Of a stretch of DNA of 64,000 nucleotides, positions 11,670 through 23,368 are shown one piece after another; position 1 is the first letter of the stretch; each line of letters begins with the position of its first letter. The notes under the pieces are model-generated. The model had not been told where the DNA came from. It saw only the letters and a list, made by a program, of their open reading frames with translations, and did not search any database. Source of the DNA: Iris pallida (taxonomy: Eukaryota > Streptophyta > Magnoliopsida > Asparagales > Iridaceae); NCBI GenBank assembly GCA_029216955.1, contig JANAVB010023996.1, forward strand, positions 18,491,242 through 18,555,241, read 5' to 3'. Position numbers and translations under genes: made by a program.

Positions 11670-12071
11670 CAAGGTGCCATTCTCTTGTAATATATAGAGA
11701 GATATACAAAAGAAAAAAACCAGAGAAGAATACGTATACACAGAGAGACTTCTCCCATAGTCAGAGAGAGAATATACACAGAGAGAGAGAAGCCAGGAGA
11801 GCAATCAGAGAGAGAGCAAGAAGGCATTTCTTCGTCAACGACCAACCAGATCTTTCCCGAGTCAAGGATGCGTACCGATCGTCCAAGGAGTAAGGCAGAG
11901 CGGCCGTCGCTTTCTCGAGCCTCTATCGTCACCCCCCAGAATCTAAAATAAACAATCGTACTTAGACTACTGTACCTAGGTTTTCGTCCCTAGGTTTTTT
12001 TTGTACGAGCGAGTTTGTATTGTGAGTCTAAGTTCAGTCCTCCGATAATTGTTCTGTACTTTTACAATCAA

Positions 12072-12089
12072 TGGCAAACAGGGACGCCC
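12072..12089 (+). other. Primer-binding site of copy B
   Basis: TGGCAAACAGGGACGCCC starts one base after the LTR end and begins with TGG as plant PBSs do. I cannot assign the tRNA with confidence. A partial copy (TGGAAACAGG) follows LTR 2 at 28267-28276. Confidence 0.55.
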
Positions 12090-12101
12090 AGCCAAACAAG
12101 C

Positions 12102-13019
12102 ATGGGTCCCACGGTTAATGCGGACTCAAACTCAGCGGCACTGAACCCGGGCAATAATCCTCCTGAAATAATGGCCCCCACCGATGCAGATGAGGCCCGA
12201 GAAGTAAGAAGAGAGGTTCAGGAGCTCCGAGCCATGTTCCACGCCCGAGAAAACTCTCAAGACCTCAGAATGCGACAACCATACCCTGCTGAATGGAGGG
12301 ATGTTCCATTCCCACCAAGATATAAGCCGTTTAATATCAACCCGTATGATGGCAAGACCTCAACAAGTCGGTACATCACTTACTTCGAGGTCACCACCGA
12401 CCATCTGCCCCATGATGATGCTATCCTCATACGATTATTTATTGGGGCATTGGAAGGAGTCGTCTTCGACTGGTACCGTAACCTGCCAGACAACTGCATC
12501 CACTCCTTCACCGGCTTCAAGCGCATGTTCTTGGAGAGATTCTATGAGGTAGGACAGGACGTCACGATGTCCACACTCATGGATGTCATTCAAGGGGAGA
12601 AAGAGCTGACAAGGAACTATATTGAGCGGTTTCGCCAAACCGCGATGAAGCTGCCTTCAGGAAACCTGGATTCCTCCTTGATTAAAATTTGCCAAAAGAG
12701 ATTGCTCCCGACAATCAGTCTCTGGATGGGCGAGAGTCAATTCATGGATTGGAAGACATTTATCATCAGTGCCACAAGCGCCGAAGAACGATTAAAGAAG
12801 GCTCGCCAACTGGGATTGCACATCTCAGAAGGGGAGGACAAGAGCAAGCGTCCCAACGCCAACACCAGCAATGGAGGTAGCTCCTCCAATAATCGGGACA
12901 ATAAGGGAAAGCAAGCTATGGTGGCCGATACAGCCCAAAAACCTGAGTCAAAGCCGGCAGACAAACAATGGCCGCAAATCACTTACTCCTTCGAAGACGG
13001 CCATGTCAAGCCTATCTAG
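12102..13019 (+). pseudogene. gag of copy B
   Basis: The ORF is open from 12015, but that start lies in the LTR. The first ATG after the PBS, in frame, is at 12102. A Retrotrans_gag-like core includes the GALEGVVFDWYRNLP and FTGFKRMFLERF motifs, about residues 110-150. A basic Asn/Ser-rich tail follows. Gag would form the cytoplasmic virus-like particle. The TAG at 13017-13019 is followed in the same frame by the nucleocapsid and pol, so it is probably a nonsense change in a single gag-pol frame, though a regulated gag terminator cannot be excluded. Confidence 0.75.
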
Positions 13020-13022
13020 GAC

Positions 13023-14549
13023 ATGCTCATACAAGGAGACAGAATTCAGCTTCCTCCACCAAGACGGGAACCTCGGCCGACAGATCTAGAGAACCCAAAG
13101 TTCTGCCATTACCACCGCTACGTCCACCATGCTACACACGACTGCTTCCAATTAAAATGGTACATCCAAAACCTCATCGATTCGAACGCTCTAGCCATCG
13201 ATTTCGAGAAGGTAACCGTAGCGGCCAACATGGTGTCCGTACAATTCGATAGCTTTCCTCCAACAGAGACTCAAGACGGTGTTATACCCATCCCTCTGGC
13301 GACGATGGAAATTACTAATCTTTCGCCTGCTCGGGAGCAAGCTGCTGGTTTAGTGCCCCTCACCATATTACGAGAGAAAATCATGTGGGTCCATCCGGAC
13401 CTGGTACACGAAGTGACTCAATCCACGTCGCCTCCCATTCACAAGAAGAAAAGTGGAAAAGTCAGATCCTGCCGCACCATCTCGACAGATGTGGAAGAGG
13501 TCACGGCTGTCGTTACTCGATCTGGAGCACAATCCCAACCTGTGGCTGAGAACTCGACTGAAGATCATCAGCCAGCTACCACTGACGCTCCAGGGCCTTC
13601 TCAGCCTCCGACGACCGACAAACCTAGGCCAAAGGAGACTCGCTTCGACAAATCCCTCCGAAAAGAGACACCGCAGGGGCTGGAAAAGCCCTACAACTTC
13701 GACATCTTGGCACAATTGGCCAATACACCGGCCAAATTGTCCTTATATGAACTCCTGAGGCTCTCGAAGGATGTCCGCGCAGCTTTGAGCGATGCACTCC
13801 AAAATACCGACGCATACTTGGCTCAGGTCAACCTCATAGGAGAAAACCAGCCTGCAGACCTCCAAGACAGTGCATGTACAGGAGCAATACCCAATATCGT
13901 CTTCACTCCACAAGACATGCTCATTAAGACCAACCTGCACGATCGCCCATTGTACTACACTGGATACATTGGCAACGTGAAGGTGGATCGGATGCACATT
14001 GATCCTGGGTCTTCTATAAGCATCATCCCGAAGGGTTTGCTACATCATCTTCGCATTTTGATGCATCGCCTAACGCCTACAAGCACCGCCATCAGCGGAT
14101 TCAATTCGGGCAGGAGCTACCCAATTGGGAAGATTCGTCTAAAGTGTCAGATTGGCGATCTCCAATCAGAAGTCACCTGCTACGTCATAGATGCCGACAC
14201 TTCTTACAACATTCTCTTGGGGTGCCCTTGGATACACGATTATATGATTGTGCCTGCCACGCTGCACCAGTGCTTCAAATATGTCGACAAACACGGCTTC
14301 GTGAGGACAGAATTTGCCGACATCGATTCCTTCAAGGGGGTCGAATCCTACTACTCAGCTCCTGCCTGTACGAAAAATCGAAGAAGCACCTTGGTGAAGG
14401 AGATGGACAAGCTCGTACCGAGGCAGCCACAGGATCAGAAGAACCTCTGGCGATCCACCTCCAAGCGCGCAAACCTGGCAAGTCCGCACCCCTTACAGCC
14501 ACTCTGCGTAAGGACGCAATTAGCCTCTCAGCACAAGTGGAGCAGATGA
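13023..14549 (+). pseudogene. Copy B: nucleocapsid, linker and protease
   Basis: Same frame as gag. Near residues 29-45 there is a Cys/His cluster (CHYHRYVHHATHDC) like the zinc knuckle of Tat-type gag. Then comes the linker that copy A also has, continuing without a stop through the position of A's TAA. The protease has the same Asp-Pro-Gly-Ser-Ser motif near 13999. The frame is lost at about 14360 where one base is missing relative to A, so the last ~60 codons are out of frame. Confidence 0.75.
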
Positions 14550-14743
14550 TAATCCGGCTGTCGAGGTCTGGCCAAGTGTCGAGACCTACAATGGAGCCAC
14601 TAACAATTAGACTGCCAAGAGTCGGCCAGCCACAAACTGAGAAGCTCAATCCCTCTGACAAGCCAATGACAATACAACGGCACCGGACGATGACTACCTT
14701 TGAAGCCACCAGTCCCGGCTGGCAAGCCACGGGACTACTATAG
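14361..14743 (+). pseudogene. Copy B: protease-RT linker after frameshift, with internal deletion
   Basis: In this shifted frame the sequence matches A from about residue 145 of A's protease-RT stretch. At about 14672 it jumps to A's position ~2019, so about 0.62 kb of the Ser/Pro/Thr-rich linker is missing. After the join the frame returns to that of the RT stretch starting at 14700. The missing part contains no known catalytic motif. Confidence 0.7.
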
Positions 14744-16193
14744 CAAAACTCGAAGTGGATTGGGGTATGTAACACCCACGACAACCCCTGAGAGTTCAGA
14801 TGAAGAGTGTGACTGGCAGTCACATTCAACCGGGTCACCAACCTCCGACTCGGATACCAGCATCGGAGACATATTCAGACAAGTCCTGTCAGTCAATATG
14901 GCATTCGCCGACGCTTACGAAGAAGACGAAGACATTCCGGAAATTCTCGAGTTAGAGTCGTGGGCCCAACAGCTGGATACACAATGGAAAAAGCGGTTCG
15001 ACCAGAGAGAACCTCCCACCGAAGATGAGGTTATGCAGATCGACCTCGGCAGCGAATCCTCCCCAAAGCCAATCTTCGTAAGTAAAAGATTAACAGACAA
15101 AGAGCGAGAATCGCTGCTGGAACTTGTCAGAGAATATATTGATGTGTTCGCATGGAGTTATGAAGACATGCCGGGGTTAGATCCCGATATTGCTCTTCAC
15201 AAACTCAACATTCGGCCAGATGTAAAGCCAGTCAAGCAGCAACAACGATGCTTCCGTCCAGGCATCATGGATGTGATCGAAGCCGAAGTCAACAAACTGA
15301 TAGCCAGCGGTTTCATTCGCGAAGAACAACATCCTGACTGGGTCGCCAACATAGTACCTGTCATCAAGAAGAATGGAAAGATTCGAATTTGTATCGACTT
15401 CCGCAATCTGAACGAGGCATGTCCCAAAGACGAATTCCCCCTCCCTATCACATACATCATGATTGACAACACATGCGGCTTCGAATATATGTCATTCATG
15501 AATGGATTCTCGGGGTACAACCAAATCATGATATCTTCTGACGACGAAAAGCATACATCATTTCGAACACCAATTGGCACATACTGTTACACAGTCATGC
15601 CTTTCGGTTTAAAGAATGCTGGCACCACATATCAACGAGCCATGAGTATCATCTTTAGAGAACATTTGTGCAAGACGGTGGAATGCTATGTTGATGACAT
15701 CGCCGTCAAGAGTCGCTGTAAGGGAGACCATCTGCAGGACCTGAGGACGGTATTCGACCTGATGCGAGCCCACAACTTAAAAATGAATCCTACGAAATCT
15801 TTCTTGGGCATATCCAGCAGAAAGTTCTTAGGTTTCATCATCACCGCCCAGGGCATTCATATAGACCCTGAGAAGACGAAGGCAGTTATGGAGATGGGTC
15901 CTCCAAAAAATCTTCGCAAACTCAGAGGCCTTCAAGGGAGGCTAGCTTACATCAGGAGGTTCATTTCTAACCTCTCCGGGCGATGTCGGCCATTCACCCA
16001 CCTCATGAAGAAAGGCATCTCGTTCGTATGGGACGAGGAATGTCAGCGTGCCTTCGACAGCATCAAAGAATATTTGTCAAATCCTCCAGTCCTGGTGGCC
16101 CCGGGTTGCTGGAAAACTATTCCTGCTCTACGTACGAGCAATGGAGCATTCCCTCGGAGCCCTGCTGGCACAAAACAACGATACAGGCCATGA
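14700..16193 (+). pseudogene. Copy B: reverse transcriptase
   Basis: RT is complete in length, with the connection region after it. The first catalytic Asp is Asn here: AAT at 15501-15503 where A has GAT. YVDD is intact at 15687-15698. Such a D-to-N change should abolish polymerase activity. An extra base near 16100 shifts the frame, and RNase H continues in the ORF that overlaps from 16048. Unlike A, this copy keeps the RT-to-connection join in frame. Confidence 0.85.
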
Positions 16194-17337
16194 ACAAGCC
16201 ATATATTACCTCAGCCGAATGATGATTGGGCTAGAGCACCGATACACCGCGGTGGAGAAGGAATGCCTTGCCCTGGTGTTCGCCATTCAGAAGACGCGGC
16301 ACTATATCACGGGACAAACGATACATGTGATCTCACGAGTCAACCCTCTCAGGGTCCTCATGACTAAACTAGGGGCACTCAGCTCTCGCCTCGCTACGTG
16401 GGCAATATTGCTGTCCCCTTATCATATGATCTTTGTTCCGCAAAAGGCTGTCAAAGTTCAAGCCCTGACAGACTTTTTGGCAGCCCACCCAGGCTCGGAG
16501 TCGTCCAGAATATATGATAAAATCCTAAATGAGGTCGTCGACTCGCATACAACCTCTCACGACGATATATGGCGAATGTTCTTCGACGGTGCTTCGAGAA
16601 CTGGACCCAAAGGCAACATCGTCATCGGAGTTGGGGTGGTGCTGGTTTCTCCTTCCGGATTGGTAATCAATCGCTCCTACTCTCTCACAGTACCCTGCTC
16701 TAACAATGTGGCCGAGTACAACGCTCGGGTCATTGGCCTCCAACTTGTAAAAGAGCTGGGGGTAGAATATCTCGAAGCATACGCCGATTCGCAGTTAATT
16801 GTCAACCAGATCTGGGGCTCGTACGAGGTTCGCCATGAAGACATGATCCCCTATCACCAAATAGCGATCGACATCATCTCGACGTTCGAGGGGTTCTTCA
16901 TTGAGCATGTCCCCAGACTCCGAAATATTGAAGCTGACGCCCTAGCTGGCCTTGCCGCTTCCTTAGCGGTTCCGAACTATGCCCACCAGTCCGTGGACCA
17001 GTCCGTGGAGATAATAGGCCACGAACTGGTCTGTCCCAAGAACAACGTTCAATTCGTGGCGAGCTATTCCGCCCAGACAGTCGACGAAGCACCAGACTGG
17101 AGACAGCCATTCATCGACTTCGTCGTCTACGACATCCTCCCAGAGAATCCAAAGGAAGCCACCTCCATCAAACGACGTTCTCTCAGATTCTTCTACGATA
17201 CAGAGGCAAAAATACTGTATCGCCGATCCTACGATGGATTATTGCTTCGATGCTTGTCAAACGCAGAAGCCAAAGAAGCCGTGCGAGAAGCTCATGACCG
17301 TGTTTGTGGGGCCCATCAGCCTGGCCCTAATTTGTAA
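16048..17337 (+). pseudogene. Copy B: RNase H and integrase N-terminal domain
   Basis: Continuous through the point where A has a TAA (4259). RNase H motifs FFDGAS, NNVAEYNA and ADSQLIVNQ are present. The integrase N-terminal region begins with the first half of its zinc-binding motif. The stretch ends at TAA 17335-17337 where A reads CAA. A further TAG near 17368 corresponds to TGG in A. Confidence 0.8.
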
Positions 17338-17376
17338 GACCTCCTTCGCCGAATGGGCTACTACTAGCCCACGATA

Positions 17377-18354
17377 GTGGCCGATGCGATAGACTATACG
17401 AGAAAATGCAAAGCCTGCCAAGTCCACGCGGACTTCATTCACCAGCCATCCGAATTTCTACATCCAACAGTGGCATCCTTGCTCTTCGAAGCGTGGAGAA
17501 TGGATATCATTGGTCCAATCACTCCACCTTCCTCCCGAGAACATCGCTTCATACTTGTCGTCACAGATTACTTCTCTAAATGGGCGGAAGCTGTCCTGCT
17601 TGCAGAGGTCAAGACTTCAAACGTGATCAGCTTCCTCAAGCATCACGTCCTCTATCGCTTTGGACTGCCCCGAAGGATCATCCACGATAATGGTCCGTAG
17701 TTTGCAAGCCACGCTTTTTATCGGTTCTGTAACAAACATCGCATCCAAAATATTGCTTCGACACCGTACAACCCTGCAGCGAACGGGTTGGCAGAGGCAT
17801 TCAACAAAACAATCATCAAGTTACTCAAGAAGTTTGTCTCTTCCAACAAACGCGATTGGAACGAGAAGCTCGGCGAATGCTTATGGGCGTACCGTACTAC
17901 CGTTCGAACAACCACCGGGAACACACCATTTTCCCTGGTATACGGAAGTGAGACAGTCCTCCCATTGGAGACTCAAATACCCTCACTCCACGTCGCCCTC
18001 ACTTATCAATTGACGACGGATGATAACTACCGACGCCGACTACAAGAGTTGGAAGCCTTAGATGAAAAGTGCCTCCTAGCTCAGCAAAGAATCGAACTAT
18101 ACCAAGCATGCATCTCTGGAGCCTTCAATAAGAAAGTTAAAATCAGAACATTCCAAGTGGGCGATCTCGTTCTGGCAGTCCGGAGGCCGATGGTCATGAC
18201 TCACAAGACCGCCGGCAAGTTCCAACCAAAGTGGGAAGGCCCATTTATCATTGAGGCCGTATTCTCCAACGGTGCTTACCACCTCGCCAAGCAAAACGGG
18301 GACTTGCTCATGTTGCCCGTCAACGGCAAGTTCCTGAAGAAATATTATGTCTAA
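17377..18354 (+). pseudogene. Copy B: integrase core and C-terminal domain
   Basis: The DDE residues are all present: Asp 17503-17505, Asp 17686-17688, Glu 17794-17796. One TAG at 17698-17700 (CAG in A) splits the core. The stretch from 17788 to the final stop at 18354 is open, where A has two stops. The protein end matches A's (KFLKKYYV). Confidence 0.8.
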
Positions 18355-18361
18355 ACGACAT

Positions 18362-19080
18362 TCTCAAGATTTTTGAGTCATGTGTCCGCTGGTACCGCTG
18401 AACTCACACTCACAATTCTCCAGATCATTGAGTCATGTGCCCACTGGTACCGCTGAACTCACCCTCATAATTTTCCAGATTTTCGAGTTACGTACCCACT
18501 GGTACCGCTGAACTCACACTCATCATTCTCCAGATTTTTGAGTCATGTACCCTCTAGTACCGCTGAACTCACACTCATCATTCTCCAGATTTTTGAGTCA
18601 TGTACCCTCTCGTACCGCTGAACTCACATTCACAATATCCCAGATTATCGAGTCATGTACCCGCTGGTACCGCTGAACTCACATCCACAATTTTCTAGAT
18701 TTTCGAGTCACGTACCCGCCGGTACCGCTGAACTCACACTCATCATTCTCCAGAGTTTCGAGTCATGCACCCTCTCGTACCATTGAACTCACATTCGCAA
18801 TATCCCAGATTATCGAGTCATGTACCCACTGGTACCGCTGAACTCACATCCACAATATTCTAGATTTTCGGGTCACTACCCTCTTGTACCGCTGAACTCA
18901 TGCCCTTCTTCCACAAAGATATCCCAAACTACTAAGTTACGTACCCGCTGGTACCTCTGAACTTACACTTTGATTCCAACATTCATGGATTGTCGAGTTA
19001 TGTACCCGCTGGTACCCCTGAACTTATATCCCGGTCACTCTTTTGAAAGAAAGTCATGTATAACCGTACCTCTGAACTTT
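18362..19080 (+). repeat. Tandem array of ~55-bp units downstream of pol, copy B
   Basis: About eleven units with the GAGTCATGTACCC and GTACCGCTGAACTCAC cores at a spacing of roughly 55 bases. They are more regular than in copy A. Non-coding. Confidence 0.85.
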
Positions 19081-19598
19081 CTTCCCAAAAGACATCCTCC
19101 CTCATGATCCACTACCCGCACTCCCAGTGCATAAAAAGGGTAACGGGTCCACAAACTTCCAAAATGACCATGTCGATGCTACCTCTGAGTCGTCTCAATT
19201 CCGCCAAAAATAAATCACCCACTTATATGGAACTTCCATGTCCTCATTACCTTTGAGTCGTTCTATGTACCCCCTCTTCATTGAGCCCACTCCTGCCATG
19301 TCCTTATTACCTCTGAGCGGGAAGGCTCCGTCGAAGAAATCTTCATGCTTGCCATGTCCTCATTACCTCTGAGTAAGTATGTCGATTCCCTTTCAACCTA
19401 TTATCTGTACCTACAACCGGAGTACGACAAGGATAATAGGTCCACAAATGTCCTCTGTTGACCACAAATATCCTCCGTAGAATTCACTCCTGCCATGTCT
19501 TCATTACCTCTGAGTAGGAAGATTCCGCGGTAAAACCCTCATGCTTGCCATGTCCTCATTACCTCTGAGCAAGTATGTTGGTTCCCCTTTCATCCTAT
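19081..19598 (+). repeat. Second repeat block (CTCATTACCTCTGAG), copy B
   Basis: The same motif family as 6261-6900 in A, with a single copy of the 20-base TGTCCTCTGTTGACC unit. The block is cut at 19598 by an inserted LTR and resumes at 22087. Confidence 0.75.
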
Positions 19599-22086
19599 TA
19601 TAGCATTTGCTTCCTAAGAATTTAATTTTTGATAATTAGGAATTTGAATTGGGATCACAAGGGTGCGTACCTAAGCCTATAGCTTAAGTATAGTAAAACT
19701 AGGATATATGTGGTCCCCAGGGTCCCAGGGCAGCCCCTAGAGTAGCATTTTATTATTTTAGAATTTCTTGGATTTTTAGAAGATTTTTAGATAATTTTTA
19801 TATATGATTTTATTAATTTTCTAAGCTCTAGGATTTACTGTGAGAACACCCGAGGGTAGTTTTGAGGTCAAATAATTTATTTGGGCTCTAGAACCCTTAG
19901 AATATTTTCTATATTTTTCTAGGAATTTTTAGGAATTTTCTGGGATTTATTTGGAATTTTTAGGATTTTTCTTGAATTTTTATTTAATTTTCTGTAATTT
20001 AAAACCTATTTTCCAAAACATTTACCCAGTCAGCCGAGCGGGGGCCCACACGTCAGCCGCTGGCGTGCGGGGTGCGGGCCCCATGTGACAGTGAAAGGGG
20101 GGGCGGGAAGCTCGGTCTCCGAGCCATAGTTGAATCCGAGTCAGACTCGGAGCCGCCATGCCAAGCCGCCCAATCACAGCCGCTGGATCTGGGCGGGGCG
20201 CGCAGGATGCGGACACGTGTCCCCCGCCTAGCCGACTTAACCGCGGCTTAGCAGCCTCTCTCCCTATATATATATTAGATTATTAGGTTTTCCGAAAACC
20301 CTATTTTATTCAGCAGTTTTTTGTGGGAGAGTTTGATTGGGATCTTCGACTTCACGGAGGGTTTGCCGTTGATTCAGACGTCCTTTTCGTGCGCCGTTTT
20401 TTTTGTTAGAAGCGTATCGAGGTTAGGTTTCCGAATATATAATTTGTTTTCTGGTATTTTGATCTTGAATTTCTGAATAATTATTTGAGTGTCGGTTGTC
20501 CAAAAATCAACACGTCGTACGGTTTTCGAGATTTTGAGCGATCCCGAACTCCGTTTCGTGATCCGTTTGAAGTTTTGGAAAGCTGACACCGAGCTCTACA
20601 ACATATAATTTTTTCCAGAAATTCACAGTTTCATCTACTATTTTATTTTGTTTATAGAAGTCAGATTTGGTCAACGGTTCATCGATTTGGTCATGGTTAG
20701 CCATAATGGCGATAACTTTTGACCAAATCGTGATTTTGTGGCACGGTCGATTCCAGTGCACTCATGGCGGTGAAATCTATCATGTTGCACACTCAAACTT
20801 TGAATTCATAATGTTTGACTAGTTAGTCAACAGTATGTCTCGGTTTGCGTGCCACGGGTCCCGAATTTGGAACCGTGACTTTCCTTGGCCAAATATTTTT
20901 GTGTAGATTATTATTTTAGAATTAAATAGGTTAAAATAGGATTTTAGATGATTTATTACAGAATTAGAATAGTATTAATTGATTTAATCCATTAGCCACT
21001 TTCTAGAATTTTTAGAGTGGGATTATATATCTAACTTGTGGTTGTTTGTGCGACGGGGTTCGTGGGATGATGGCTTGATTTGATAGCTTCTAGGCCAGAG
21101 TTCATATTGTCTTCAACTTGTGAAATCAATTCATCCAAGAGTTTAGGCAAGTACTTGTTGACACCTTCATGTGCATTTACTTTATATTGTCGTATTTCAC
21201 TTATACATGCTATCTTCTGTGTCTTGACTGTTACACACACGAGAGTTGAGTGTTTGACTATTGATCATGTTTTCTCGTTGTTATCTTGATCGTTATCATG
21301 ATCGTGTTTTCGTGATTGTGAGGTATGAATATTGGAGGGGTACAATTACTAGGCACGTGGAAGCCCAGATGGTATCGTTGGCAACTCTCCCGGTTACGGG
21401 GGCGGACCTTATAACCTCATCGTTCGCCCAAGCCGTCCATGTGTAGGAACGTTGTACTTCTCACGACACGTGCACTACGAGTGTTTATATGAGTCTCTTT
21501 ACTTTTCAAGCTTGTTACTTTTCTTATCAGTTTCTTTCATCTCATGATTTCTTGTTCATATTGTTCATTGTTTCCATTGATCATTACCTTCCATGTTTAG
21601 TGTTTTATTACTTTATATTGTACTTGTATCATGGTGGTTAGACTTGTACTTGTTCCAATCCTGACTGGATAACCATTTTTCAGTTGTAGACGACGTGATC
21701 TGTCCAGAGGTTTACGGTGAGTATGTTGGAGACACTGACGTCACTGGCGTACCCGGTTCCAGCACTGATGCAAATTAGCATATTTTCTTCCTTATGGATT
21801 CGCATTAGTCAGTAGTTATAGTTACGGAGTTAGTTGTCTATTTTATTTTCTATTATCCGGGTCTGTTCCCGAGACTTTCTGAGTTGTAGTGGATTTTTCA
21901 TATTTATAATATTGAGACTATTGGATATTTTAGTGATTTTTGCTGGCTTAGTTGTGGATGATATATATGCGTGTTGTGCTTGTTGTGGACCATTGTTATC
22001 ATAGACATCATACTACCACCGATGCTGCGGCGTAGGCTGGACTTGGCCACGTACTCGTATCCCAAAATTGGGAGCGGGTCGTGACA
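19599..22086 (+). mobile_element. Solo LTR, Del/Tekay-like, inserted in copy B
   Basis: 2488 bases from TATAGCATTT to GGGTCGTGACA. The 5-base sequence CCTAT flanks it on both sides (19594-19598, 22087-22091), and removing it restores continuity with copy A near 6810. The 5' end reads TA instead of TG, as a single G-to-A change would give. A GC-rich stretch (20030-20230) precedes a TATA-like run at 20265-20276. The 3' end shares the GCGGCGTAGGCTGG motif and GGGTCGTGACA end with 27655. No PBS or internal region follows, so only one LTR remains. Confidence 0.8.
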
Positions 22087-22091
22087 CCTAT

Positions 22092-22641
22092 TATCCCTAT
22101 CCTAAGCCAGGGTACGCCAAGGATAATAGGTCCACAAATATCCTCCGCTAAGTTTCTTAGCACAAGTCCACCATCTCTCATCATGCCCCGGAAGCCCAGC
22201 TGCTCTACGGTATTCCTTTTTCCGATACCAAGAGCATTCATGACCACTTTGCCTTGGCTGTTCCAGGTGTCCTAACCAAACGCATCCATATTTATAGACA
22301 AAAGCGAGGCGTTTCGATTCTCGTGCACAAAATGAAGACCGACTCTTCGGTTATCAAAGTGAGCCGCCTAAAATGAAGGCCAAACTCCTGGGATCCCGTA
22401 CCGAAAAGTGGCCTTTAAAACTGACAGCAAATCAACAGCATTAATGCAAAAAGATTGCCATACGTGGCAAATGATGACATGGCAGAAAGCCTTTGCGGCT
22501 GAACCACCTATGCGGCTGAACAATCCATGCGGCCAAGACATCCATGCGGCCAAGACTTTATATACGGCCAGAAGGATATACATCCATGCTTCTTATTCAA
22601 AGTATTTCAATTTTGCAAATTGAAAACTTTGAAGGGGGTCT
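22092..22641 (+). other. Copy B 3' non-coding region lacking the antisense gene
   Basis: The start (to about 22205) matches A at 6810-6920, just past the end of A's antisense gene. From about 22290 it resembles A's promoter/spacer region, including a TATA-like ATATTTATAG at about 22293-22302. The whole gene body is absent. ATGCGGC motifs, the inverted repeat and the polypurine tract (22628-22638) follow. Confidence 0.7.
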
Positions 22642-23368
22642 TGTAGAAGCATAGAAAATAATAATAAAGAAAGACCCATGCGGCCAGGAAATCCCATGCG
22701 GCTCAGAAAGCCCATGCGGCTCAGAGAGTCATACGGCATAAGGGACTATGCGGCCCAAGCCATCCCATGCGGCTCAGAAGACACGTGGCGTAACAGTGCT
22801 CTCCTCCGCCCTCCTGCATTAATTATTTTGACGGCTGACAACTCTGAAAAAGGTGACAGCCCTGACACAAAAGTGGTAATTATGACTCTGTCATAATGAC
22901 AGACCCCTAGGAAAGAGAAAGAGATCTCTGACACAATCTCCCGAGATCCATAAAAATGACACGTGGCCTTGCCACGTGGGCGTTCGTATGCGGCTCGAAC
23001 GAAGACTTTCCATGCGGTTCAGAATGAAGCCGTCCTATGCGGCTCAGGCCGAAACAGTCTCATGCGGCTCAAGCGGAGGCCTTCCCATGCGGCTCAAGAG
23101 GACCATTTCCATACGGCTCAGGCGGATGCATCCCTATGCGGCTCGCAATGATCATCTCCATACGGTTCAAAGGTTCGGGGGGGACCACTACCCAAACAGC
23201 CCTGACACGTGGCCCAAACCTTATGCGGCCCAAACCTTATGCGGCTCAATTTTCATGCGGTTCAGATCCCTCCAGTGGCTCCTAGGACACGTGTCCTAAG
23301 CCGATCAATTTTCCAGATTTATTGCAATCAAAGATTGGGTCAAATCCCATTAATCTGGGATACGTGGC

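Larger units (their letters stand above)
1..12070 (+). mobile_element. Ty3/gypsy retrotransposon copy A, Tat-lineage type, 5' end outside window
   Basis: The window opens inside gag-pol. The first bases align with B sequence near 13271, so gag and the 5' LTR lie to the left. Order: late gag/protease linker, protease, reverse transcriptase, RNase H, integrase, two kinds of short tandem repeat, an antisense spliced gene, a polypurine tract (10711-10721) and an LTR (10725-12070). The RT-RNase H-integrase order defines Ty3/gypsy. An antisense gene between pol and the 3' LTR is known from Tat-lineage elements such as Grande. The LTR is shared with copy B, so no independent 3' boundary or target duplication is visible. 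Lineage assignment is inference from layout and motifs. Confidence 0.85.
10725..12070 (+). repeat. LTR 1, shared by gypsy copies A and B
   Basis: About 1346 bases from TGTAGAAGC to ACAATCA (TG...CA ends), with a polypurine tract on the left and a primer-binding site on the right. It aligns over its length with LTR 2 (22642-28265 once the insertion there is removed). U3 carries at least 15 ATGCGGCTC-type motifs and several CACGTG/ACGTG elements. A TATA box sits at 11661-11669, followed by a GA-rich leader. Confidence 0.85.

Noticed and set aside
12015..12101. Upstream start of the gag ORF at 12015
   Set aside because: It lies within the LTR and before the primer-binding site; the first ATG after the PBS at 12102 is the more likely start.
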